From Terfezia claveryi (lineage: Eukaryota > Ascomycota > Pezizomycetes > Pezizales > Pezizaceae): DNA of 64,000 nucleotides. This document shows, piece after piece, positions 11,858-22,267 of the stretch (the first letter of the stretch is position 1; each line of letters begins with the position of its first letter). The stretch lies in contig WHUX01000022.1 in NCBI GenBank assembly GCA_015179025.1, forward strand, positions 434,001 to 498,000, read 5' to 3'. The translations under genes were made by a program, and so were the position numbers. The notes below the pieces were generated by a model. It saw only the letters and a program-made list of their open reading frames with translations, was not told the origin of the DNA and ran no database searches.

Positions 11858-14049
11858 TTATTTTATTTTTGCGCTAACAATTAAAATACTACCGTCCAAA
11901 TCTAGCTTCTTCCCTTTTAACTCCTTAATGTCCTGCAACACAAATTCTGCGTCCACATCAACCTTCTCTTCCTGCAAGCGGGCGAGCTTCCAGCTGTGAT
12001 AGCCTCGCAAACCCCATGGATCGACAATCTCACCGGAATTGTAATCAGTACCCTCTGCCATCTAGGAAACAACGCAGCTCCAACCTTATACATAAAGGAC
12101 GTCCCCAATAGTAGCTGATAATTCGCTGTCTCCACTATATACACCTTAAGTGCAAAGAAAATCTCTCCTAACTCAAAGATAAAACGAGGGGAATGCCCAA
12201 TAGGCGCAGAACTCACCCCGTCTGCTAAAATGAAATCGATATCTGTGGTATTTAGCCATTATGTGCCAGTTTGAAGAACCGTACTCATCGGGACAACCAC
12301 CACTACCGCTCCTGTATCCCATACCGTCAAAAGGCTTTGGCCTTTCGCAGTTGAGCTCATAGACCACAAACAACCCTCTGCTTCTCCCACTAGGTCTTCT
12401 GGTATTCTATCTATTTCAAAAACCCCCCCTTCCCTATACGTCTGAGAAAGCGCTTGGTATAGGGGTAAGGATATAGGAGCCTTGACTTCGTCTAAAATCA
12501 CCGATTTCTCATCTATATCCGAAAACATGCCTTTCCCAGGTTCTCTAAAATCTTGCAAACCAATTGTGGGTATATTGTAGAAGCACATTTTCTTGTTCCT
12601 ATCCTCCGCAGCCACAAATGCTGTTTGAACTGAAGGTTTCGGAGCTTTCGTGCAGAACCGAGCAATATGGCCCTTTTCGCCACACTGATAGCACGATTTC
12701 TGCTGAGATACGAACTCTGTGAGCGTCGCTTGCCTCAACTCCTTACCTCCTCCAGCTTGATTAGTATCCCTTGTTGTTGTTGGTTTAGAGGTTGCTATTG
12801 CTTGTTGCTGTTGTGCTGGGTTTGCTGTTGGGGTATTCGCCTTAACTTCCCACTACCGAGTAACAATTCTTAGCTTCATGCCGACCACGCTTGCATATTG
12901 GGCAAAGCGGTGGTTTTTCTGAAGGGTTAGCCGAATTCGATGGGTTTGATGCTGTCGTTGTGGTCTTTTTCCTACAAACGTCAATAGCTTACCACAACCG
13001 CTGCAAACCTCCTTTCTATCCACCTGGTCAACCTCCATCGTGACATAAGCTCTTGTTATCTTCTTCCACAACTTCTTCTCTGTCTCCGCCATTTCTACCT
13101 TATCTCTGAACTTCTGAGGTAGGCAGTTGTGAATGCACCTAACCTTCTGAAAAGACCCTATCTTTCCTGCTCTCTTCATTAAACGCTCTATATGCCCCCG
13201 AACCACCGTGACATTCATGCCATTATGCTCGAACGGCTTCCACAAGAAACGTTCCAATTCCAGCTCTGCTGCTCTCGCATCAACATCCGCACTGAACTTC
13301 TTCTTCAACAAATCTCTTAACGACACTTCTACTACTCCTACCGGAACACCATCCTTAGGAGGGCTTTCCATCTCTTCATTCTTCCTCCAACAATTTGGGT
13401 ATGTATTCCTAGTCCTCCCACCACTTCAGGGCTGTCTTCTCAAACCTCGAGGAGATTGCTGCCACCATACGTTTGCCTAGTATGTAGTTGCTTACTCCTT
13501 CGGAGTGGTCTCGACTGACATATTCGTAGTCCGATTCCGAGTCCCCGATGACATTACCGCCATGGTATAGGGGCATACTGGTCCTGATACACCATTGCCT
13601 GATTGCATTGTCAAAACTGTCGAGTTCGGCTGGATTGCTATCGAACATTTTGAGCTGCTCTAGCCTGATATACTTAATTGCGGAAGCTTCGTCATTGCCG
13701 CTTGTTGATTAGATCTGATTGGAGATTGTGGTTGACTTGCTCGAGGTTGTTGTGACCTCGCTTGTTGTGTGATCGCTTGTGTGCTCGCTTGCTGAGTGCT
13801 CGCTTGCTGAGTGCTCGCTTGCTGAGTGCTCGCTTGCTGAGTGCTCGCTTGCTGAGTGCTCGCTTGCTGAGTGCTCGCTTGCTGAGTGCTTGCTTGCTGA
13901 GTAGGCTGTGCCTGTCTCTCTTCCTCTTCTTCTTCTTCTTCTTCTTCGTTCTCTGATTCCTCTTCCACTAAGAGAACCTTAGAGTTTTGCCTTCTCGTCC
14001 GTCTGTCACCGCTCACAGTCCAAGCCGGTCCGTCCAACGACGACCGCAA
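11858..14049 (-). pseudogene. LTR-retrotransposon gag and protease relic (Ty3-like)
   Basis: Consecutive minus-strand frames read as gag then protease. They are an acidic/STQQA-repeat N-terminus (14049-13660), a capsid-like part ending ALKWWED (13648-13409), a further gag part (13371-12853), a CCHC zinc knuckle CYQCGEKGHIARFC (near 12,690) and a retropepsin-like DTGA (near 12,310) followed by NYQLLLGTSF (near 12,120). Each junction is a frame change or stop, so the gene is broken. No reverse transcriptase, RNase H or integrase follows; the sequence ends near 11,858 and is replaced by AT-rich DNA. The element is truncated at its 3' side. Confidence 0.75.
13781..13905 (-). repeat. 15-bp coding minisatellite in gag
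   Basis: About eight near-perfect tandem copies of CGCTTGCTGAGTGCT (plus strand) encode STQQA repeats in the gag N-terminus. A GAA/TTC-type triplet run encoding poly-Glu adjoins it (about 13,920-13,950). The unit length is a multiple of three, so copy-number change keeps the frame. Confidence 0.85.
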
Positions 14050-14146
14050 TTCCTTGATGGGGTTCTTGGGATCCAGGATGAAGGAGCCTCGCGATGCTCT
14101 ACCAACCTAACAGCTACGGATCTTCTCGATCGATGCACCAACTGTA

Positions 14147-14290
14147 GGATGATGTGATATATGTATAGGAGCATGTATCCTATAGGTCCTGCCAAGCAAG
14201 CCTCGAGTCAAGCCCAACATATCTAGCTAAGCTTCCTATCTAAGTAATGCATGTATGCAGCTAAGTATGCAGCCATGTGGTTACTAGTAC
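14147..14290 (-). repeat. Possible LTR remnant and primer-binding region
   Basis: Upstream of gag on the minus strand, a segment starting TGATGTACTAG and ending CATCCTACA is followed directly by GTTGGTGCATCG, a layout like an LTR (TG...CA) plus a primer-binding site. No second copy is present to confirm an LTR, and the assignment rests on position and ends only. Confidence 0.25.
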
Positions 14291-14300
14291 ATCAGAACTA

Positions 14301-15876
14301 GGCAAGTTAATCTGCCAGCAGAAGATTTAAATACAAATAAGAAAAAAAAAAAAAAAAAAGGAATTAAGAAATAAGACAAAGGAGACTCGTGAGCGGGACC
14401 CCCGTGCTGTCATTAACCGGCACTGCAGGATGGGCCTGAGGGCCCTGACTGGGGTCCCGGCGACTAATTGGAATCCCCCTCTTCCCCCCTAGTTTGCATT
14501 ATCTGAACAGGCTGTGAATCTGGCTGAAGAAGGCCTCCGTAGCCTCATATGTCTCCTCCCCTTCTTTTCTCACAGTCCGGCTTGTCCAGCTCTTCCCACG
14601 TCTTTTTGTCGCCAAATAGTAGGGTTCTCTCTCTCTCTAGCCTAGGGCACTCGAAGGTGATATGCTGACCGTCTTTCACTGGGTATCCACAAGCGCATTC
14701 TGTGTTTTCCGCTTTGCCTATGTGGTGTAGCCAGCTCTTTTGGGGCCCCCGGTCACTCCGCATCCAGGTGAAGGCGGAGAAGGCTTGTCTATTCCAGTTG
14801 GCTACGTTGTGTGTACCGTATCCCGCCTTTGTTCTAGCCCTCTTCCTTATCGCTTTTGAGGCTGCGCGTAGCCCCCCTTCTGTGACTGTGCGGGGTGACC
14901 CCCTCAAGTGGCCTAATATCGACTGGAAAGTTGCATGGCTGTCTGCCTTCTCATTGCCTTCGATGCCTACATGGCCCCTGACCCAGGCGATCCTGATGTC
15001 TGTGTGGTTGCGGTCGATTGCAAGTGCCTTAAATCTTGCCTCGATGCCTGTCCGGGGAGGTGCCCCTCTGCTCATGTTTAAGATGACCTGTATGGCAGCT
15101 CGAGAGTCGGATAAGATGGCTAGCATCTCGGCGTCCTCGGTCTCGATCGCCAGGGTGGCTGCGTGGAGCTCGCTGTCAGCAACTGTGGCCAGGTCCTACC
15201 AGGTCCCCCGAGTAGTCCCCGTAAGTGTTTTCCCGGTTTTCCCGGATTCCTCCTCTGCTGCCTCCGCTTCTCCAGTCCATTGAGTGTACTGCGCTGGCTA
15301 CCCCTTCTTCGCGTCCGGTACCATCTGTGAAGCAGACCCGCCACCCCTCGTCCAGAATACCCGCTATCGATCCCGCCCAGTATCCCAAGGATTTTGATCT
15401 CTCGTCGGATGGCTCCATGATAGGCTCGTGACTGACCGCAAAGACTCGAGTGTCTTCTCTGTTGCCGTACGAAAGTTCCGCTGCATTGTCGGCTGCCGAT
15501 AGATGGAATGCTTCCGTGATTGGGCTGTCTCTCTGTAGGTGTGGGTTGAACCATCGTACCAGGTGGCATAACCCGGAGCAGGGGGTGCTTCCAAGAAGGC
15601 CCTGATCTCGGGGTCCCTTGTCCGTATTGCTCTGCCAGCCCATGACCTTGAAACGTCGTCGAGCTTTTCCGTGAGAGGTTCTATGTTAGCAATATACCCT
15701 AGCTTCTTGTGGCTGCTGCCATGGTACCCCTCCGTGATCTTCCTAAGAGCTAGTCTTCTGAAGGGTTCGAATTTGCTTGCCATTAATGGGAGGTTGAATA
15801 GCTCTGCGCCCCATGTAAAGATCGGTCTGATGGCCCCATTGTTGTTGTCGTGATCTTGGGGCTCTCCCCGTTTTGG
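14301..15876 (-). mobile_element. Tad1-like LINE, 5'-truncated 3' portion
   Basis: Minus-strand frames encode the end of a non-LTR ORF2: a connection segment (KITEGYHGSSHKKLGYI, about 15.7 kb), an RNase H domain (DSRAA, then WVRGHVGIEGNEKAD, near 15.0-15.1 kb) and a C-terminal zinc finger with the CACGYPVKDGQHITFEC pattern (near 14.7 kb). Frame shifts occur around 15.1-15.6 kb. The 3' UTR-like part shares ggcaagttaatctgcca and gctgtcattaac with the nested LINE at 50.3-50.8 kb. No reverse-transcriptase core is present. Its 5' side abuts the 9.1-kb transposon, which duplicated the CGTTCTGGT target at this edge. Confidence 0.75.
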
Positions 15877-15885
15877 CGTTCTGGT

Positions 15886-16005
15886 TAGTCTGGTTGGCAC
15901 AAGCCCCTCGTAGAGGGTCTGGAACAAAACCTTTTTTTTTACTATGTACCCTAGTGGCATACTGGTAGCTTGGCATACGACACATAGTAAATATGAACTG
16001 TTTAT
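15886..16005 (+). repeat. Left terminal inverted repeat, 120 bp
   Basis: Starts TAGTCTGGTTGGCAC and includes a T9 run and a GTAGAGGGTCTGG segment. It is the reverse complement of 24,881-25,000. Divergence begins immediately inside position 16,005. ORF1 starts 133 bp further in, so the repeat may supply its promoter. Confidence 0.95.
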
Positions 16006-16138
16006 TATCAGACAACAACCACCAAACAAAATCATAGCAAACCTATAGTAATAAACCAAGCCTTCCGTCTTCCAATCTTTCGCCCCTACGTTCCCCACAA
16101 ACATACGACATCCTTGATTCAGTTTATTGTGATATCTC

Positions 16139-18337
16139 ATGCCTCGCAAGAAAGCAGCGAGCCGACCTGTCGCAAATTCAGATTCGCTCATTGACGATTC
16201 GGAGATCATGACTTCTACTCCTACAAAGACACCGAAGGGGAGAGGAAGGGCTGTTGTTTCTATAACTCCTGACACCCCAACCCCCACAAGGGCAATTCGG
16301 TATAAGCGGAAGTCACAACAAGAAGAAGAGGAAGATACCGAAGCGGCAGACAAGAGTTTGGAATGTGTGGGAATCAGTGAAGACTTGAGCGATGGTGAGG
16401 TTTTCCCGGTGGAACAAACTCCGAGGAAGACCAATCGAATGCCACCGAGTGCGCCTGTACCTCCTATGAAGAGAGCGAAGCGGGAGTCATTGCCTATATT
16501 GAAAGATATCTACTTCATCGAACCTCACTTCAAGGAATGGATTGAGGAGGCTGCGAAGTTAGGAGAAGTGGAATTAAATCATGCTATCAATTTCCAGGTT
16601 CGATTGATGTGCTGGAAAAAATTAGATCATACACCAAAGGACCGCAGTCGGGTAAGCCAGGCTGCTTGGGGTATACCAGAAAAGCAACTCGTGGATGCTG
16701 AAAAGGAGGAGTCCGTTAGTCATGAGCCATTGGGAATTGCGGTATTTAAACAATGGAGAAAGTACTACAAGGGTATCTTAGTGAAAATTCGAGAGAACAC
16801 AGAATGCCTTATGAAGATGTTCTTTGAATCTGATGGGGCAAAGGCGTGTTTGGATTCATTTTTCTTGCAGGTAGAAACTCGCGGGGCCAAGAGTATTAAT
16901 GACAATTATCCATGTTTAGAGCCAGAAGATATAGAGGCAATGTTCTTGAAGGGTATGTTTGGGGGCTACTCTGCTCGATTGCTGATCACTAACATATCAT
17001 ATTTAGGCAATCTTGAATTGGTTTCGGATTTCTGGAGTTTTCTGCTGGACGTTGTGGACGCAGACTTCATTTGCGTCAATCCGTTCTGGGCTGGGAGGTT
17101 TCAGAAAGCTACAGCGACTATCGTTGCGTGGATGCTTACGTTCCATTTGAAACTGGAAAATCCAAGACACAGAGCCGCTAATTTTGTTCCATTTACGGAG
17201 GTATACAAAGCAGAATTACTTTCTAATGCTATATTGAAAGCGGATGCGGTCTTGAAGGGGGTGGAGTCTACGGGGTTAGTTGATTGGCCCCAAATTAAGA
17301 AACCCGAATCTTGGTCCAAGAGGCGTTCTCCAGTCAACATCTATGGGGCCTTAAAGTATGCAGGATTGCGTAAGCAAGCTGCGCAAGCCGCGTTGGAAGA
17401 AGATATTGAAGAACAACTGGAAAGGCCTGAGATTCGTCTAACTGTTCCCGCCCAACCTAAGGGGGTGCCAGACCTTTTCTATGTGACGCCATTTAATGAT
17501 CGCTGCAAGTGGCTTATCGAGACCCACAAAGCAAGAGCCACTGCTCTTCGCAATTTGTCCATAGAAGCTGGCGAACGAATTAAGAACTTGGAAGAGGAGG
17601 CTGGGAGGATGGAAAACCGGATGGTTGATGAGTTCGCGTTCTACGAGAAAGCACAGAAAGGGAAAGAAATGGAACTGGCATGCGCTCGCTTTATGGCGGA
17701 TGCCAAAAAGATGTTTAGTGAGGCTTTGGAGAGGGAGAGAGAAGCTTGCATTGAAAAGAGAAAGATTGGAGATGATAAGCCAAGTGTATTGGAAATCTTG
17801 GGCAGTTTCGCCGCCTGGGTTGGTGTTATGAGAAAGGAAGGTGTGTTCTGATCTGGGATTGAAAATTACAACAATGGTGGTAGTGGCGGTGGTGCAGTTC
17901 AGAATGCATATTCACAGAATGCTTACGGCCAAGTAAATGTCTACGGGGCTACTGGTCAATTTCAACATGGAAATGCGGGTCCAGGTCCAGGGAATCATCC
18001 AGGTCCAGGGAATCAAGGTCATGGCTATCCGTTCAACTTCTATCAGCCGGGGATGATGTATCCTCCGCAGATGGTTTCAAATGGGTTTGGAATGCAAGGC
18101 AGGGCGATGAGCAGCGGAACAGGTCAAATAACTGCTGGGGTCCAACAAGTTGGCCATCTGGGAGCTGTTATGCAGGTGCAGCCAGTACAAGAGCTTCAGG
18201 CATCTGGGGCTTTGGGACAAGATGTTGTGAGAGCTAATTCAGTAGCCTCCGGAACGCCAACTGTTGAGTCTAGTCCTCAGCCTAGCAATAGCCCGAGTGC
18301 TACGGCTTCACCTACTCGAGCAGAAATCGCTGAGTAA
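16139..18337 (+). pseudogene. Transposon ORF1: 732-codon frame with one internal TGA
   Basis: ATG at 16139. The frame runs 570 codons to a TGA at 17849-17851 and then stays open in the same frame to a stop at 18335-18337, so the original product was probably about 731 aa. The N-terminus (1-130) is basic and acidic low-complexity sequence with nuclear-localisation-like KRAKRE. The middle (about 135-460) is ordered and unrecognised. About 470-550 is helical and charged (coiled-coil-like). The tail after the TGA is rich in G, N, Q, Y and P (GNAGPGPGNHPGPGN) and prion-like. A CGA-to-TGA transition would explain the stop; read-through or sequencing error are alternatives. The position next to the left TIR suggests an accessory transposition protein, by inference only. 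Confidence 0.7.
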
Positions 18338-18582
18338 ACCAGGCTCTTGAATTACGAGGGACTTGTGCCAAGTGGACTCTCTTGAATGATCTAATCTGGT
18401 TGGACCTAGATTGGGGTTGGGCTCACAAATATGTATTGGGTTAGTGTTTTGCTGCTTGTGTAATGGTGGGGTTACTTGTGTAATAGGTTTAAGGGTTTTC
18501 ATCTATGGTTTTTCGTTGGAGGTTGCTTCTAGTGTCAAGTGGACGGGTATGTACTAGGACAAATGGGTTATCTATGGAACCC

Positions 18583-18662
18583 AAGTAGTACGAGTAGTCT
18601 AGTTAAGTACGAGTAGTCTGGTTGGAAGTACGAGAGGGGCTTGTGCCAACGAGACGAGACTA
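18583..18662 (+). repeat. Stacked transposon footprints on one target
   Basis: The 9-mer AAGTACGAG occurs three times (18,586-18,594 with one mismatch; 18,605-18,613; 18,626-18,634). Between the copies lie TAGTCTAGTT and TAGTCTGGTTGG, both starts of the element's TIR. After the third copy a degenerate inner-TIR-to-end segment (aggggcttgtgccaa...agacta) runs to 18,662. This fits repeated visits to one target, each leaving a duplicated 9-mer. Confidence 0.75.
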
Positions 18663-18795
18663 CAACTTGGGCCTATGAGAAGATCAATTGAAAATAGTCT
18701 TGTACCATACTACTTACTTGTCTATCTTTTTACATATTACGTCCGCTGTACATCATGATGGAATTTGCTACCAGTTAGTACTGATTTTCCATTTG

Positions 18796-18825
18796 AAAAA
18801 CCGGGTAGTCTAGTTGAAAACTGGG
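18796..18825 (+). repeat. Transposon footprint, 11 bp, degenerate
   Basis: TAGTCTAGTTG (18,806-18,816) lies between AAAACCGGG and AAAACTGGG (18,797-18,805 and 18,817-18,825). The 9-bp flanks differ by one C/T transition, and the end motif carries one G/A change, so this scar is older than the perfect ones. Confidence 0.65.
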
Positions 18826-19870
18826 TAATAACAAGTGAGTTTAATGAAGCTAGAAACATTGAGACAAAGGAACTGTTCCTATTAAGGAGTACTATGATGT
18901 TTACCTTGCTCAGAATGATGGATATTTCGAATTCAATGACGGTTAGTATGTAATATGTTTTGTTGATTCGTAAGAGTAGTTTGACTAGGTGATATATGAT
19001 GCCTTCCATTACGAGGCCGGATGCCTTATATGGTAATTTTGTTGTATGAGGGAGCCTTGTTTGTTGATGGCGGGTGCAGTATGCCTTGTTTGTTGTTATC
19101 TGTTCCGTTCTGTTGACATATTAATCAATCAGTGGGAATTTGTATATATAACTCCGAACTCTCCTTGTATCACTCTCTAATACCTCATATCTACTTCCCA
19201 GGAATTTTACTCTTTGGACTGATCTTACTTTGGTCTCCATGCAATCCGTACCCTCCAATGTTTCTTCTGTGTGTCAGCCATGGGAGCTCACCAACGAATA
19301 TATGGCAGACAAAGCAAAGCTGGAAGCTATCACCCAAGGCCGGACTGGGCTTACTGCAAAACCATCTCAAACGAGGTTTGCTATGGCATTGTTAAATAAG
19401 AGGGATGTTACATGTGTAGCTGCAACTGGGTTTGGTAAAAGTTTGGCTTTCCAGATGGCAGCGTTCCTACTGGGAGGCTGTCGATTCGGTATCGTGATAA
19501 CTCCTATAGAAGCACTAGGAGAGGATCAGGTCGCTAGGTGCGCTCAGATTTTTCTGAGGGCGACTGTCTTAATCGAAGGAGATGTCGACCAAAATGCCAA
19601 AAAGATACAAGAGATCAGATTAGGGAAATATAACCTAGGTAGGTAGCGATGTTCACATTACTCCATGTATATGTATGTTCTGACTTGGGATAGTATATGT
19701 GTCTCCGGAGAAGCTTTTAGACAAAGACAGTTCATTACAACGATTGATCTTCAAAGGTTCAGAGCAGTTCAGAAGTCAAATTGGCTTTGTGGTTATAGAT
19801 GAATGCCATGTTGTCCCTCAATGGTATGTATTTACACTTTTCCAGGTGTAGCTTCGTTGCATTTTGGCCT

Positions 19871-20007
19871 TTCAAAAATTGGTAGATTCGTCGGAAGCTA
19901 CCAATTTGCCCCTTTCCCGCTTTCAAAAATTGGTAGATTCGTCGGAAGCTACCAATTTGCCCCTTTCCCACTCTCAAAAATTGGTAGCTTGGCAACGAAT
20001 CTACCAA
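19871..20007 (+). repeat. Hairpin-forming 51-bp tandem repeat in helicase intron 2
   Basis: Two nearly identical 51-bp units (19,871-19,921 and 19,922-19,972) and a partial third. Each has ATTGGTAG...CTACCAAT inverted arms around a TTCGTCGGAAG-type loop. They lie inside the 322-bp intron 2 (19,824-20,145), which is unusually long for this window. Confidence 0.75.
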
Positions 20008-21780
20008 TTTTCTCGCTTGTTTCGCAGCGAATTTTGAGAAATAAAGTACCAGTCTTGGACAGCGCACTCACTTGCCGTCTTCCAATGCGCTTTAGACTTC
20101 GTTCCTTGTCAATGTATTATGCTCGCTAACTTCATGAGTATCTAGGGGTAATGAATTCAGACCTGCGTTTGCCAAACTGGATACGCTTCGATATACACTG
20201 CCGAGGTCCCATTTGCAGCATGTACGGCGACAGCGAGTCCAGGGATGATGAGTAAGATCCGAGAGCATATAGGAATATCTAAAGAGGCCATCTCGATAAT
20301 CGAGGGTATAGATAGGCCTAATCTATACTTAGCTGTTAAGCAGATCGAGGGGTCTGGGATGATAGGAGCCAAAGACTTGGATTTTCTAATACAGCCAGGA
20401 ACAGGGGCACAAGAGTCTAATCGTCATGGAGCCGCTCCCCCTCAAAATTGGGAGAGAGGTTTTGACTATTCCAGAATTCCATTGACAATAGTATATGTAA
20501 ACAGCAAGTTGATTGCCCATGCAGTTGCAGGCCAGCTCAGGAGTCACCTCCCGGGAGAGTCTCATATCCGACAAAATTCCAATAAAGATGTCCAATGGGA
20601 TCTTGATGTTAGATCTGTTAGCGAAAAAGCTATAGCAGTTTACCATGCTACTATGTCAGCTACTAGCAAACGATATGTCCAACAAGATTGGAGGAGTGGG
20701 CAATGTAGAATCCTCGTTGCTACTTCGGCTTGGGGTATGGGGATTAATGACAGAGAGTAGAGAGAGTACTACAATGGCGGGTAGATGGCTTAGACAACTT
20801 GGATACCCTTTACCAGCACTTTGGACGATGTGCCAGGGATACTTCTATTCAGGGCATTTGCATATTATTTGCGGAAAAGGATTACTTTGGCCCAAGAAAT
20901 GGCTCTACTGATTCTAATCCTCGGAAAAGAGGCAACGATGGTGAGCCAAAGGATGATAATAATCGAAGAAACCGTATGGACGTAGCTTTGCATCGGTTTA
21001 TAAATACACCTACAGGAATCAAGTGTCGTAGGAAAATTGTCTTAGGAGTTTATGGTGACCAGAGTTATACACAATTAAACAACACCAGCTCTACGACCCC
21101 ATGCTGTGATAATTGTGGTACTCCAGATAAATCACAAGGTTAGTCCCAGGTGTATTCAATGCAGTTTTCCAGTTTCAGAATCCTTTGCATCCTGCATCTG
21201 CATTTCCGAAAGCCAGCATGGCTCTACGTTCTGTTGTCAAAACCTGCCTCATCACTTTACGCAAATCATTATTTGATGCGCTTCCACGCCCAAAACAACG
21301 ACTATTAACTGTGGAACACATATTGTCCACCGTACAGATTGAATCTCTTACCACCTACTGCAGGGGTATCCTATCCCAAGAGCACATCACCAAGATTCCC
21401 GGTTTCACAATCAATCCATCACATTTCGAAAAATACGGTAAATAGTACATGTCTATGCTTTTCTGGCCTCGTGGCTAATCTGGTCTACCTTAGGGGTGCA
21501 AATCTATACAACAATCCATAACACTATCCAAGTCCATGTGGAGCCGCATAATCAGCAACCCACTTCTTCAAACAGAATTCCCCGAGTCCATAGCAATAGC
21601 CAAGCACAATCATCCACTCACAATGCGCCCATCTCAGGCCCCGCCGGTACCAACTTAAATACCTTAGAGACTAACCTAACCGAAAGCTTTGAGGACAGAT
21701 TACCGCGGTTTAGGGCATACTATGAACGTTTCAGAGTACCAGAACTCAAAGCCTTTCTCAAACGAGTCCCTTTAGCACTC

Positions 21781-21813
21781 GACGGGAGAGTGCCAACCAG
21801 ACTAGACGGGAGA
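21781..21813 (+). repeat. In-frame transposon footprint in the SAP-like coding region
   Basis: GACGGGAGA (21,781-21,789), then GTGCCAACCAGACTA (21,790-21,804), then GACGGGAGA (21,805-21,813). The middle 15-mer is exactly the right terminus of the surrounding transposon family. The net insertion is 24 bp and adds eight codons (VPTRL-type) without breaking the frame. Confidence 0.9.
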
Positions 21814-22267
21814 AAGGCTCAGCTCATCACCGCATAATTGAATATGAAAAATCTAAATGCTCCACCAACCCCAGTTTTAACCTACCCGATAAGGAAAACA
21901 TACCTCCAAGGACCTCCGTACCAACCAGAACCCCCCAAAGACAAGTACCCTCTACTCCACAACGCCAGGATATCTCCGTTACACCAACACCCAGATGGCA
22001 ACACATCACAACACCGGGACCAGAATTTACCCCAGTGGCCATTAGAACCTCGCATCCTGCAACCCGAGTACCTAACCTCAATCAAGTTTCTAGAAACCTT
22101 TTTCCTAAGTCCAAGGAGTAAAGTATTACAATTCTTACATGATTATTATTATACCAGATAGCAGACATTTCTCTCTTCATGTCAATCTGTTTTTACGAAA
22201 TGTAACAACCCAGATATGTAATTACACACAATTAAAGTCATCATTTCATACACAGAAGCACACTTGA

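Larger units (their letters stand above)
19239..22121 (+). pseudogene. Transposon RecQ-like SF2 helicase with C-terminal SAP-like domain, frame-broken
   Basis: Exon 1 (ATG 19239 or 19302, to 19638) has Walker A AATGFGKS. Exon 2 (19694-19823) has DECH (motif II). Exon 3 starts at 20146 with WG-N-EFRP, then TATAS (motif III), GQCRILVATSAWGMGIND (motif V) and YQHFGRCARD (motif VI). A Cys-pair segment (CCDNCG, about 21.11 kb) and an RQC-like region follow, and introns lie near 21.14 and 21.45 kb. The end is SAP-like (ELKAFLKR ... GRKAQLI). The frame slips by one base at about 20,201, 20,758 and 21,834; past the last slip it stays open to a stop at 22,119-22,121. A 24-bp in-frame transposon footprint interrupts the SAP-like part. 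RecQ enzymes unwind DNA 3'-5'. Its place inside the TIRs suggests a role in transposition. Confidence 0.8.

Noticed and set aside
13762..13956. Leu/Ser/Ala-repeat protein on the plus strand
   Set aside because: It is the antisense reading of the gag STQQA minisatellite.
15364..16434. A 356-codon minus-strand open frame
   Set aside because: It runs across the transposon's left TIR junction, fusing antisense ORF1 sequence, TIR and LINE coding sequence; it is a chance fusion, not a gene.
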